A stretch of DNA of 63,809 bases from CBFGRV01 sp965651265. Its GTDB lineage: Bacteria > Bacteroidota > Rhodothermia > Rhodothermales > VXPQ01. The position numbers and the translations under genes were made by a program. Below, piece by piece: positions 1-8,354 of the stretch (position 1 is the first letter of the stretch; every line of letters begins with the position of its first letter). Where the stretch lies: assembly GCA_965651265.1 (NCBI GenBank), contig CBFGRV010000019.1:1-63809 (forward strand), read 5' to 3'. The notes below the pieces were generated by a model. It was not told where the DNA came from. It did not search any database and saw only the letters and a list, made by a program, of their open reading frames with translations.

Positions 1-2022
1 GGGAGTCGGATGCGGACAGCCGAGCTATCGCGCGAGCTTGGCATAACAGCACTGCTCGTCGGGGATCTAGAGGCTGCGACGGCATATTTCGAGCAGGCGC
101 ACCGGGGCGGACAAGCAACGGCCGTGGAAGCGGCAGATGCGCTCTTTCTAACGGGCAACACCTTCGCCTATTACCGGAATTTCGATCTCGCCGCATCCAC
201 ATTCCGGAGAGCGCTCCAGGCGCTCGGCGCGGTCGACGCGCCCCTCGCCGGCCGAATCAAGCTGCGCCTTGCACATGCGACGAAGGAGCTTGGTGCGCCG
301 GATTCCGCACTCATCCTTCTGGATGAAGCCGCCTCGATACTCGGCAACGATCCCCTACAGCGGGCGCTGCTATCCTGGCTACGCGGGCAGGTGCTTATCG
401 ACATCGAAGATTACCGTGGTGCGCTTACCGAATTCCGGAAGGCCGCGGCGTCCAACACATGGCTGAGGGCACATTGGGATGTGCACTATGGTGAGGCACT
501 CGCGAACTGGCGACTCGGAGATCGTCGCGCGGCCGAGGACGCTTTCCAGCGTGCCATCGACGACATCGAATCGAAACGCGCTGAGGTTCCCACAACGGCT
601 GGGCGCTCCTATTTCGCGCATGATCGGCTCGAACCCTACCACGCGTACGCCGCATTTCTCGAAGAGACGGGACGATTCGATGAGGCCGTAGATGTCGACG
701 AGCGAGCGCGCAGTCGTGGCCTGCTGGACCTCATCTATACCACCCAGACGGCCCGAGGCGCCGACGCTGGAGATCCTTCGGTGCAAGTCATCGACGCTGT
801 CGTGCGATCGAGAGCACTGGCCGACGAGCAGTTGGAAATCTCGGATGGAGACGCGGCCGATGCGGCCCGCGTGGCCTTCATCGCGGCCGAGAAGGAGACG
901 CTTGCGCAGCGATTCGCGCGCCTTGAGCAAAGTCTGCGCGGGACCCACCCACTCTATACGTTTTCACCCATCGAACTGAAGGAGGTTCAGGCCGTCCTCC
1001 GGCCGGGCGAAGCCGTCCTCACTTATCGAGTTCGCGAGAACTCAGGATGGCCGGTGTCGGAATCGGTGGTCTACGTCATTCGACCGGATACATTGGCGCG
1101 CGCCATCCTGAAGCTGGACAACTCAGATGATTACGGTCCGTCCGCGCCGATCGGCAAGATCATCAATGAACTGAACCTGGATCTTCGGGAGATGGCATCG
1201 CGCGAGGCATGGTCTGCCCTTTCGCGTGAGTTGTACGACAGGTTGATCAGGCCAGCCATCCCATTTCTGGGACCGCGGACGACCCACCTGCACATAGTCC
1301 CATCCGGCGACCTCTACTACCTTCCCTTCGCCGCGTTGCTCGATGAGCAGGGAGACCATCTCGTGGAGAGTTTCTCCATTTCGATGGTTCCCTCACTCAC
1401 CATTCTGACTCTGAGCCGCCGCCGAAACCCCGGAAAGAACATGAAAATGTTGATTCTGGCTGATCCAGACGGCGATCTGCCGGGCGCCCTGCATGAGGCA
1501 CGTTCGATCGCGGCGGTTGATTCGTCGAGCCGAAGGCTACTGGCAGGGTCGGAAGCCACCCAGCGGCAGCTCGAGAGGCTTGCACCCGAGTACGACATCA
1601 TCCATCTGGCCACTCATGGACGATTCCAGCGCAACATGCCACTTGGGTCATATCTGAAGCTGTTTGGCGATCCGTTGTCCGTTGACAAAATCGGGCGCCT
1701 ACAGCTTAATGCATATCTCGTTACCCTGAGCGCATGCGAGACGGCACTTTCGAGAGGATGGCACCCCCATGGAAGTGCCGGGGAGGAATGGCTGGGGATG
1801 CATCAGGCATTTCTTGCGGCGGGCACTCCGTCGGTGATGGCCAGCCTGTGGCGCATTCACGATCGCTATAGCGGGCCGCTGATGACGCGCTTCTATGCCC
1901 GGCTCCAGGATGCCGGAAAGGCACGCGCCCTGGCGGATGTCCAACGCAGCTTCATCGCGGATCCACGGACGCATCATCCCTTCTACTGGGCCGGATTCGT
2001 CATAATTGGGGACCCCCTGTAG
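1..2022 (+). CDS. TPR-CHAT domain protein (5' end outside window)
   Basis: The frame is open from the first base, so the true start may lie upstream; the first ATG is at 10. From that Met there are 670 residues. The first ~250 residues are helical repeats of TPR type (alternating A/L/Y pattern with gaps of about 34). A linker and a C-terminal CHAT domain (caspase HetF associated with TPRs) follow, from about residue 400 to the end. The two expected catalytic residues are present: His536 in HLATHG and Cys576 in LSACET, followed by the usual GTPSVMASLW segment. CHAT proteins are clan-CD-like cysteine proteases, often in signalling or cell-death modules. No substrate or partner is evident here. 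The next genes are a small membrane protein (opposite strand), a coiled-coil protein and two histidine kinases, so a signalling role is possible but unproven. Confidence 0.85.
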   Translation, partial: GSRMRTAELSRELGITALLVGDLEAATAYFEQAHRGGQATAVEAADALFLTGNTFAYYRNFDLAASTFRRALQALGAVDAPLAGRIKLRLAHATKELGAPDSALILLDEAASILGNDPLQRALLSWLRGQVLIDIEDYRGALTEFRKAAASNTWLRAHWDVHYGEALANWRLGDRRAAEDAFQRAIDDIESKRAEVPTTAGRSYFAHDRLEPYHAYAAFLEETGRFDEAVDVDERARSRGLLDLIYTTQTARGADAGDPSVQVIDAVVRSRALADEQLEISDGDAADAARVAFIAAEKETLAQRFARLEQSLRGTHPLYTFSPIELKEVQAVLRPGEAVLTYRVRENSGWPVSESVVYVIRPDTLARAILKLDNSDDYGPSAPIGKIINELNLDLREMASREAWSALSRELYDRLIRPAIPFLGPRTTHLHIVPSGDLYYLPFAALLDEQGDHLVESFSISMVPSLTILTLSRRRNPGKNMKMLILADPDGDLPGALHEARSIAAVDSSSRRLLAGSEATQRQLERLAPEYDIIHLATHGRFQRNMPLGSYLKLFGDPLSVDKIGRLQLNAYLVTLSACETALSRGWHPHGSAGEEWLGMHQAFLAAGTPSVMASLWRIHDRYSGPLMTRFYARLQDAGKARALADVQRSFIADPRTHHPFYWAGFVIIGDPL

Positions 2023-2120
2023 CATTGGAACCCCCGGGCAAGGTCACGGAATTGCGAGGGGCTAACCGGCACGATGAACCGGCGAATCTGAGCGGCTCCG
2101 GTTCAACCATGAAAGGCGGC

Positions 2121-2309
2121 CTAGCCGAACCCGTGCCACTGCGAGAGTGACCCGAAACCTATCAGATCGAGTACTCCCAGAACCAGGGCGCCGATCAGTA
2201 GCATGCACAAGCCAATGTTCAGCGCCATGACGCCGATTTCAAGGGCTCCCCACTCAAGCGGTTGATCCCAGGTGCTGTGCGGGTTACGCGTCGATCGCTT
2301 CTGTACCAT
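2121..2309 (-). CDS. Small single-pass membrane protein
   Basis: The 62-residue product has a polar N-terminus with a few basic residues, then a long hydrophobic stretch (about residues 23-52: many A, L, I, V, G), and ends in a short aromatic tail. The ATG is preceded by GGAGG with a 4-base gap (minus strand, GGAGG at 2314-2318). This is one of the few strong Shine-Dalgarno sequences in the window and supports a real gene. It is transcribed toward the CHAT gene. I do not recognise a family. Possible roles are a membrane anchor or a small regulatory subunit, but nothing in the sequence decides this. Confidence 0.55.
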   Translation of the reverse strand: MVQKRSTRNPHSTWDQPLEWGALEIGVMALNIGLCMLLIGALVLGVLDLIGFGSLSQWHGFG

Positions 2310-2542
2310 AATGCCTCCACGGTACGTCGTCTGTCGCGTGACTCTCGCGATCTCAACAGGGCCGTAGGAGGGTCGGTTTCGGATATGCTCGAGAGGTCAC
2401 CGGCTCGTTACCGCTACGAAAATATCGAGCCACACCTGGCCCACCTGGAAGCCGAGAATAGGGGATTTCCCCATAGTACAGGACTGTTACAAGCGTTATC
2501 ATTTTGCATCAGCCTCGTACTCTAGCTTTATCCACCCAAGCC

Positions 2543-2932
2543 ATGCCATTCAGTGAAAGGGCTAGATCATTACTCTCCGAGCAATTCGCGGAGATCTTTC
2601 AGAGTGCGCAGGAGGAGTATCGCGACCTACTCTCTGCCCTGAGGGACGAGAGTGTCGACATGAAGGCGTTCGCGGGGAGGCTGGACGCCCTTTCGGACAA
2701 ACTCCTCAAGCTGAAGCGAATTCACGAACAGCTTGTGCACGAACGCGACGCGCTTCGTCGCTCGCAGGCGGAGTCTATGCCGGTGGAGGCCGCTCTTCGG
2801 GTCGACCAGCCACTCATCGCAAAGGCTGACCTACCCCGAGTGGAGTCCGATGAAACGGCACGCGAGCCTCGCGAACCACGACGGACGCGCGAGGAGCTGC
2901 GACGGGAGGGGGACCGGCCGTTCGCATCGTGA
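2543..2932 (+). CDS. Coiled-coil hypothetical protein
   Basis: The product is 129 residues, rich in E, R, L and A. Residues ~1-75 form a probable amphipathic helix or coiled coil with heptad-like Leu spacing. The C-terminal 50 residues are charged and probably disordered (REPREPRR-type composition). I chose the ATG at 2543; another in-frame ATG lies at 2504 and neither has a clear ribosome site. There are no signal peptide, membrane segment or catalytic motif. It sits 235 bases upstream of a histidine kinase on the same strand. I do not recognise it. Confidence 0.5.
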   Translation: MPFSERARSLLSEQFAEIFQSAQEEYRDLLSALRDESVDMKAFAGRLDALSDKLLKLKRIHEQLVHERDALRRSQAESMPVEAALRVDQPLIAKADLPRVESDETAREPREPRRTREELRREGDRPFAS

Positions 2933-3167
2933 ACTCCGGGAGCCCGGACCGGCGGCCTGAAGGCTAATGACGGGTCCGTTCCGACACGACGCGGCCGCCA
3001 GTTTAGATGGCAGGATGGTGCGATTTTTGTAACGAAGCGCACCAGGCGATCCCGTTTTTAGCATCCAGAGGCCCTGGCCCGCGGTGGTGGGTAAGTTCTA
3101 CTCCACCGTGGTAAATCTCGAGACTGCGAACGGGTGATTTTGCCCAATCGAGTGTTTCTGCAGGACT

Positions 3168-4826
3168 ATGACCAGGGCTTTGACGGCATCGGTGATCGAC
3201 CGAGGTGAGAGCGATCTGCTGGGCAAGCACGTCGAGACATATCGCACGTACTCCCTCATCGCCGGTCTGCTGGTCATCCTATTCTGGGCGCTTTATCGTT
3301 TCTCGACTCCTTTTGCGGTCGATCCCCTCTGGTTGCGCCTGCTTCTGACGGGGCTGTTCTTCGGTGTGTATGTCACATCCTTTACGAGCACATGGGTGCA
3401 GGAGTACTTCGTTGCGCTCATGCACACGCTCCTGTATGGTCTCACGCTCTGGGTAGTCTGGCTGTCGGCAGCAAACGACTTTTCGCTCGACTACGCCATG
3501 GGCCTCCTCTTTGCCGTCTCGGCCATCGCCGTCGGAATAAGTACCGGCCTGCAAAGCATCGGGCCACTACGGATCTACCTCATCACAGCCATGGCGCTCG
3601 CGACCGTCGCCATCGTCATGGTGCCGGCGGTGGTTGAGCCGGCCATCTTTCTCGCTTGCCTTGGCAGCATGGGACTCGTCATTCATGTCGCCACAAGCGC
3701 AGCCATTCGCGCTCAGAGTCGACTCAGGCATTCCGAGCTGAAGTATCGCCGGCTGTTCTCGGCCGCTAGCGACGCCATCCTCGTCATCGAGCCGTCGGAC
3801 CGGGTGATTCTCGATGCAAACCGAAAGGCCGTTGACCTGTACGGATATCCCAGGGAGATGCTCATCGGGCTCGGTGTCGAGAGGCTGTCGGACACATCCT
3901 GGTTAGACATCGTACCCCTCGAAAATCGGGAAGTCATACACCGCAGGAAGGACGGATCCGCCGTACATGTCCTCATTAGCACGGCCGAGATCGATTACGG
4001 CGACCAGCGAGTATACTTGAGCATCAATCGCGATATGACCGAGCGTGTGCAAACCATGGAATCGCTCTCGCGCGCGAACGCCGCGCTCGTCCGTCGCACG
4101 CAGGACCTTCAGGCTTTCGCGACGGCGGCTTCGCACGACCTCCAGGAGCCGATCCGGAAGATTCGTACCTTCGCCGACCTGATCCGACACGATTACATGG
4201 ACAGGCTCGATGATATCGGACAGGGATACCTGGATCGCATCTATGAAATTGGCGATCAGATGTCGAGGATCATCCAGGATCTCGTGGTCTTCTCGGCGAT
4301 CCCGGGCGAGAAGGATTTTCGGGAAGTGGACCTCGGATCTCTGGTGCGAGAGGCCGTCGACGATCTGTCACCCGACATCGATCGCCTAGGAGCTCGTGTG
4401 GAGGTCGATCCTTTGCCCCGTGTAGAGGCAGCGTCCTCTCAGGTTCGTGATCTATTCCGGCACCTGATCGCGAACGCACTCCAGGCGAGGCGCGACGGAA
4501 TTACGCCACTCGTCCAGGTGAAAGGCCATGTGGTAGAGTCGACGTGCCGCGTCACGATCAGTGATAATGGCATTGGGATCGGTGAGCACCATTTCGAAAA
4601 GATATTCTCGCCGTTCCGTCATCTCAGTACCCCGGGTCGCACCCATGATCGAACGGGAATGGGGCTGGCTATCTGCAAGCGTATCGTGGAGCATCATGGA
4701 GGAAAACTCCACGTAACGAGTCAGGTCGGAGAGGGATCGACTTTCACGGTGGAGCTGCCCATCCGACGCAATCTGTCGCTCGTCCCCATCCCGACGACGA
4801 CGGTCGCCGAGACCGCGGCGGCATGA
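3168..4826 (+). CDS. Membrane PAS sensor histidine kinase
   Basis: The 552-residue product starts with about six membrane segments (residues ~28-180). A PAS domain follows at ~190-300 (LFSAASDAILVIEPSDRVI). Next come the dimerisation/phosphoacceptor helix with His323 in ASHDLQEPIRK and a HATPase domain at ~420-535 with the N box (HLIANAL), G1 (DNGIGIG) and G2 (GMGLAI). This is the SHDLQEP subtype of HisKA, common in phytochrome-like and orphan kinases. It lacks a receiver domain and no response regulator is adjacent, so its partner is encoded elsewhere or shared with the kinase that follows. A second kinase with the same DHp signature begins 88 bases downstream. The signal sensed is unknown. 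Confidence 0.9.
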   Translation: MTRALTASVIDRGESDLLGKHVETYRTYSLIAGLLVILFWALYRFSTPFAVDPLWLRLLLTGLFFGVYVTSFTSTWVQEYFVALMHTLLYGLTLWVVWLSAANDFSLDYAMGLLFAVSAIAVGISTGLQSIGPLRIYLITAMALATVAIVMVPAVVEPAIFLACLGSMGLVIHVATSAAIRAQSRLRHSELKYRRLFSAASDAILVIEPSDRVILDANRKAVDLYGYPREMLIGLGVERLSDTSWLDIVPLENREVIHRRKDGSAVHVLISTAEIDYGDQRVYLSINRDMTERVQTMESLSRANAALVRRTQDLQAFATAASHDLQEPIRKIRTFADLIRHDYMDRLDDIGQGYLDRIYEIGDQMSRIIQDLVVFSAIPGEKDFREVDLGSLVREAVDDLSPDIDRLGARVEVDPLPRVEAASSQVRDLFRHLIANALQARRDGITPLVQVKGHVVESTCRVTISDNGIGIGEHHFEKIFSPFRHLSTPGRTHDRTGMGLAICKRIVEHHGGKLHVTSQVGEGSTFTVELPIRRNLSLVPIPTTTVAETAAA

Positions 4827-4858
4827 AAGGGAAAGGGGAACGGCCTCAATTTGTATCG

Positions 4859-4873
4859 CGTTTGTCACAAACG
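4859..4873. promoter_or_regulatory. Short perfect inverted repeat between two kinase genes
   Basis: CGTTTG-TCA-CAAACG is a perfect 6-bp dyad with a 3-base centre, lying 33 bases after one kinase stop and 42 bases before the next kinase start. No T-run follows, so it is not a convincing terminator. It could be an operator for the downstream kinase. Evidence is limited to the symmetry. Confidence 0.25.
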
Positions 4874-4914
4874 AGGTTCAGCCCCGCACTAGTCCGCATC
4901 GCCCTGCTTCGGAT

Positions 4915-7371
4915 ATGGCTCTGAGGGGAGGTATTGCTACACGCCTGGCGCTTCTCACATCGCTTGTAGCGTTGGTAGCTACTGGTACGGTGGGCTATAT
5001 GGTCTATCGTGGGGCTGAAGACGCGCTGATGAACGCCGCAGCCGACCGCGTTGGGCATGCCTCCGATGCCATCAGGCTGCGAACGTGGGGAACGCTCGAT
5101 GCGATTGGATTCGACGTCCGCTTCCTCGCCCGGTCGCCACAGGCGCGCGGCGTCGTTCGAGCACGATTGGAGGGCGGATTTGATCCCCTGTTTTCGATCT
5201 ACGACGACGAGTGGGGCGCCTGGTTGGCCGATCTCATGAAGGCTTTTCTTGAGAGCCGGACCGCCTACCTCGAAGCCAGTTTGATCGGGCTGGTGGACAA
5301 CAACAGAGAACTTGTCCGGGTGGAGCGACGCAACGGGGAAGTGGAGTTCGCCGGCCCGGGGACGCTTCGATCTGTGGGGGATGTTCCCTACGTCACCGAG
5401 GCTATCGAATTGGCGCAGGGCGACCTTTACTTCTCGGATGTGGTGCGAAGCGAAGGCAGCGTCTCCATCCCCGAAGGATTGCCTGTCGTTTACATCTCGA
5501 CGCCGATCTACAGCGATGCAGGCGAGGTATTTGGCGTAGTGCTGGTAGCGGTGGACTTTCTGGAAGCCATCAAGCCGATCGTATCGCAGGTTGGCGCCAA
5601 TCAGACGCTTTACGTCGCTACAAGCAGCGGTGAGGTGCTCCTCGTCGCCGATGGTGGGGGATCGGTTCGGACCAATGCGCCTGATAGCCTCCAGAAGATG
5701 TTTCCCGAAGCATGGCGCGTGATCGCTGATCAGCCGACGGATATCCGGATGCTCGAGGCGCCGCTGGGACGCGAGACACGCGGGATCGCCGCTTTCGAGC
5801 AGATTACGATTTCATCCAGCCTGCTCGCTCCGGAGCTCATCATCGGCGTGAGCGAGCCACATGAAACGATTCTTTCGGGCGTCCGCAGAGTCCGGAACGA
5901 AAGTGCCGCTATTACGCTGCTCTTCTGCCTGCTTGCCGTGGCGCTGGCGCTCGGAAGCGCCCGCTACCTGACCACCCCGCTGCGCCGAATCACGAAGGCT
6001 GCCTCCAGCTTCGGGACGGACGACGATCGGGTGGCTCTCCCCGTCGATCGCGACGACGAAATCGGCGTCCTCGCGCGATCGTTTGAGGCCATGCAGGCGC
6101 AGATCGCGGATCAGATTCGCGTGCTCGAAGACGAGGAGCGACGGCAACGAACGATTCTCGAGACCTCGGCGGAGGGCATCATCGTTGCAGACGCAGAGGG
6201 ACGCGTAGAGATGTACAACCGCGCCGCGGAGACCATTTTCGATCGTGGACCCGACGAGATGGAAGGCGGCTCGCTGCATGACCTCATCTGGCGAGAGGCC
6301 GTCGAGACGATCCTTCATGCGAATGCCTCCGATGGTGGACAGGCCATGGAGGGAGAAGGCATACGAAAGGACGGAAGCAGGGTGCCCCTACTGCTGCTCT
6401 GGAGTACGTTCGAGTGGCGGGGCGAGCGGAAGCTGACGCTCTTCTTTCAGGACATTACCGAACGAAAGGAGGCCGAGGAAGCACAGGCGAACCTCGTCCG
6501 GGAGCTGGAAGCGGAGCGGCGCCGATTGCGCGAGCTGAGCGAGACGCTGGAGGTTCGTGTGCAAAGCCGCACCGCGGAGCTCGAACGACTCAATCGAGAT
6601 CTGGAAGCCTCCAACCGGGAGCTACGCGAGATTGCCAAGGTCGCCTCTCACGATCTGCAGGAGCCGTTGCGCAAGCTCCGGTCGTTCGCGGATCTTCTGC
6701 AGCGGGAGTACAGCGACGCGTTGGACGAGGAGGGCCGCTTCTATGCGCACCGGATCTATGGACTCGCCGAGCGAATGTCGAGGCTCATCGCCGACCTGCT
6801 GGCATTCTCCCGCGTGATGTCGGTTCCGCGGCGAGTGGAGACTGTCGACCTGCAGTACCTGGTACACGGCGTGGTCGATGAGATCAAGACGGCCCTTCCG
6901 GACCTGGACGCGAACTTCGAGATCGAGGAGCTTCCCACTATTGAGGCTGACGCTTCTCAGATCAGGGAGCTCTTCACCCAGCTGGTCGAAAACGCCGTGA
7001 CATACCGCCGGCCCGATGCCCCTCCATGTGTGCGCATACGATCAACCGATAGTGGAGCCGGCGAGAACCGATTCTGCCGGATCGAAGTCGTGGACAACGG
7101 CTCAGGGTTCGACCCGAAGTACGTCGACCGTATTTTTGCGCCTTTCGAGCGCCTGGGACACGGGCGGCGCGACGCGCGCCCCGTTGCCTCCGGCGATGGC
7201 GTAGGCTCTCATGTGACCGAATTCGGCGATCATGGCCGTGGCACGGGAATGGGCCTCACGATCTGCCGCCGCATCGTCGAGAACCACGGCGGCTACATCA
7301 CGGCACGAAGTCAACCCGGCGAAGGCTCCACGTTCGTGGTGACACTGCCGACGCGGGCCGCTGCGACTTAA
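4915..7371 (+). CDS. Sensor histidine kinase with extracytoplasmic sensor, HAMP and PAS
   Basis: The product is 818 residues. TM1 is at ~10-30. A ~290-residue extracytoplasmic region resembles a double-Cache sensor (aromatic-rich alpha/beta pattern, VVYISTPIY near 190-200). TM2 is at ~325-350, HAMP at ~350-400 and PAS at ~415-520 (TSAEGIIVADAEGRVEMYNR). A coiled coil leads into the phosphoacceptor His579 (ASHDLQEPLRK). The HATPase domain (~690-815) has DNGSGFD and GTGMGLTI, with a longer than usual ATP-lid insert around residues 745-775. The DHp is very similar to those of the kinases at 3168 and 62377. No receiver domain or adjacent regulator is seen. Small-molecule or redox sensing is plausible; the ligand is unknown. 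The stop overlaps the end of the next, convergent gene by 4 bases. Confidence 0.9.
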   Translation: MALRGGIATRLALLTSLVALVATGTVGYMVYRGAEDALMNAAADRVGHASDAIRLRTWGTLDAIGFDVRFLARSPQARGVVRARLEGGFDPLFSIYDDEWGAWLADLMKAFLESRTAYLEASLIGLVDNNRELVRVERRNGEVEFAGPGTLRSVGDVPYVTEAIELAQGDLYFSDVVRSEGSVSIPEGLPVVYISTPIYSDAGEVFGVVLVAVDFLEAIKPIVSQVGANQTLYVATSSGEVLLVADGGGSVRTNAPDSLQKMFPEAWRVIADQPTDIRMLEAPLGRETRGIAAFEQITISSSLLAPELIIGVSEPHETILSGVRRVRNESAAITLLFCLLAVALALGSARYLTTPLRRITKAASSFGTDDDRVALPVDRDDEIGVLARSFEAMQAQIADQIRVLEDEERRQRTILETSAEGIIVADAEGRVEMYNRAAETIFDRGPDEMEGGSLHDLIWREAVETILHANASDGGQAMEGEGIRKDGSRVPLLLLWSTFEWRGERKLTLFFQDITERKEAEEAQANLVRELEAERRRLRELSETLEVRVQSRTAELERLNRDLEASNRELREIAKVASHDLQEPLRKLRSFADLLQREYSDALDEEGRFYAHRIYGLAERMSRLIADLLAFSRVMSVPRRVETVDLQYLVHGVVDEIKTALPDLDANFEIEELPTIEADASQIRELFTQLVENAVTYRRPDAPPCVRIRSTDSGAGENRFCRIEVVDNGSGFDPKYVDRIFAPFERLGHGRRDARPVASGDGVGSHVTEFGDHGRGTGMGLTICRRIVENHGGYITARSQPGEGSTFVVTLPTRAAAT

Positions 7372-7712
7372 TTGCGGTGGTGGCTCTGTAGCCAGGCATT
7401 CACCGCGTACTCACGCAGCTTCATCCGCACGTAGCGACGGATGGCGCGCAAGTCGGAGGCCGGCGCCGTTCGAAGGTAATGCGCCGCCTGTTCCATGACG
7501 AGTGCTTCGCGCTCGGTGCGGGGAAGTCCGATGCCCATGCACTCATTCCAGGCGTCGTCGCAGGCATCGATGAGTTTCTCTGCCGCCATATCTGCGAACG
7601 ACTGAATGGCGTCCGGGAGGAGGTTGAGCGCCTCTTGTTCAAATCCCTTTGCGTTAAAGACGGTATCCGGGGTGATACAGGAAAGGTCCAGTCGGCCGTC
7701 AAAGAGCTTCAT
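7368..7712 (-). CDS. Hypothetical protein, convergent with kinase
   Basis: The 114-residue product is mostly helical by composition, with a basic C-terminus (RAIRRYVRMKLREYAVNAWLQ). I chose the ATG at 7712; the frame could be extended to a TTG at 7784. Its stop overlaps the 3' end of the upstream kinase gene by four bases on the opposite strand. There is no signal peptide, membrane segment or recognised motif. Its existence rests on the open frame and protein-like composition only. Confidence 0.45.
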   Translation of the reverse strand: MKLFDGRLDLSCITPDTVFNAKGFEQEALNLLPDAIQSFADMAAEKLIDACDDAWNECMGIGLPRTEREALVMEQAAHYLRTAPASDLRAIRRYVRMKLREYAVNAWLQSHHRN

Positions 7713-7784
7713 CAATCTATCGAAGGAATCTATTGGCGTTTCTAGGAACCGCGTCGCGGTAGCGCAAACCGATGCGCATTGCAA

Positions 7785-8121
7785 TTACCTGCCGAACGCC
7801 GCCCAGGTTGGCGTAATAATCGTCTTCGAGGCCATTTTCCTTAAGTGTTGCAGGTCGGACCGCCACCATCGGCGCCGGACCATCACGATTCTCAGCAGCG
7901 TAGGTAGAAATGCCTATCTCAGACTAGATAGATGTGCTGAATTGGACCGACGGAAATGCCCGCCAGGCACCTGAAATGCGGCCAGGGGAGCATGCCTGAA
8001 GGAGGCTGCGAAAGACGGGACAAAGAAGGGAAAGAGACAGGGCTTTAGTGTGCTCACAGCCTGACGATACGAGGGAGGCTGGTCTCGGAACTGCCTGTTT
8101 CATTCACCCCGATTGGCTCCA
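7785..8121. other. Intergenic stretch, no gene seen
   Basis: About 340 bases with no convincing coding frame. I see no clear hairpin with a T-run, no repeat and no RNA gene. It lies between the start of the minus-strand hypothetical and the small plus-strand gene at 8122 and presumably carries promoters for both. Confidence 0.4.
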
Positions 8122-8337
8122 ATGACCGAACCGATCACACCCGACTACGAAACACTCGCTCGCCAGGCCTACAAGCTGAAGCTGATCGATAGATGGACCA
8201 CCCGTGACACGTTTCTGGTGCTCACGAAGGGATCCGTCACATACCGCGTCAGCCTACCCGATTCCGCATCCTTCCTTCACGCGTTGATTCGAACGCAATC
8301 CAGCGACAAACCCGACGTGAACGCTCGGGCGGCCTAG
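8122..8337 (+). CDS. Small hypothetical protein
   Basis: The product is 71 residues. I start it at the ATG at 8122 in preference to the in-frame TTG nine bases earlier. It is soluble, with mixed alpha/beta composition (YETLARQAYKLKLIDRW, then TFLVLTKGSVTYRV). There are no cysteines and no membrane segment. It ends 17 bases before the stop of the convergent lipoprotein gene. I recognise no family. Confidence 0.45.
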   Translation: MTEPITPDYETLARQAYKLKLIDRWTTRDTFLVLTKGSVTYRVSLPDSASFLHALIRTQSSDKPDVNARAA

Positions 8338-8354
8338 GCGTCGGAACGCATTGC

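Noticed and set aside
4915..7371. Adjacent kinases at 3168 and 4915 as a single split gene
   Set aside because: Both are complete, each with its own sensor, DHp and ATPase domain, and are separated by 88 noncoding bases.
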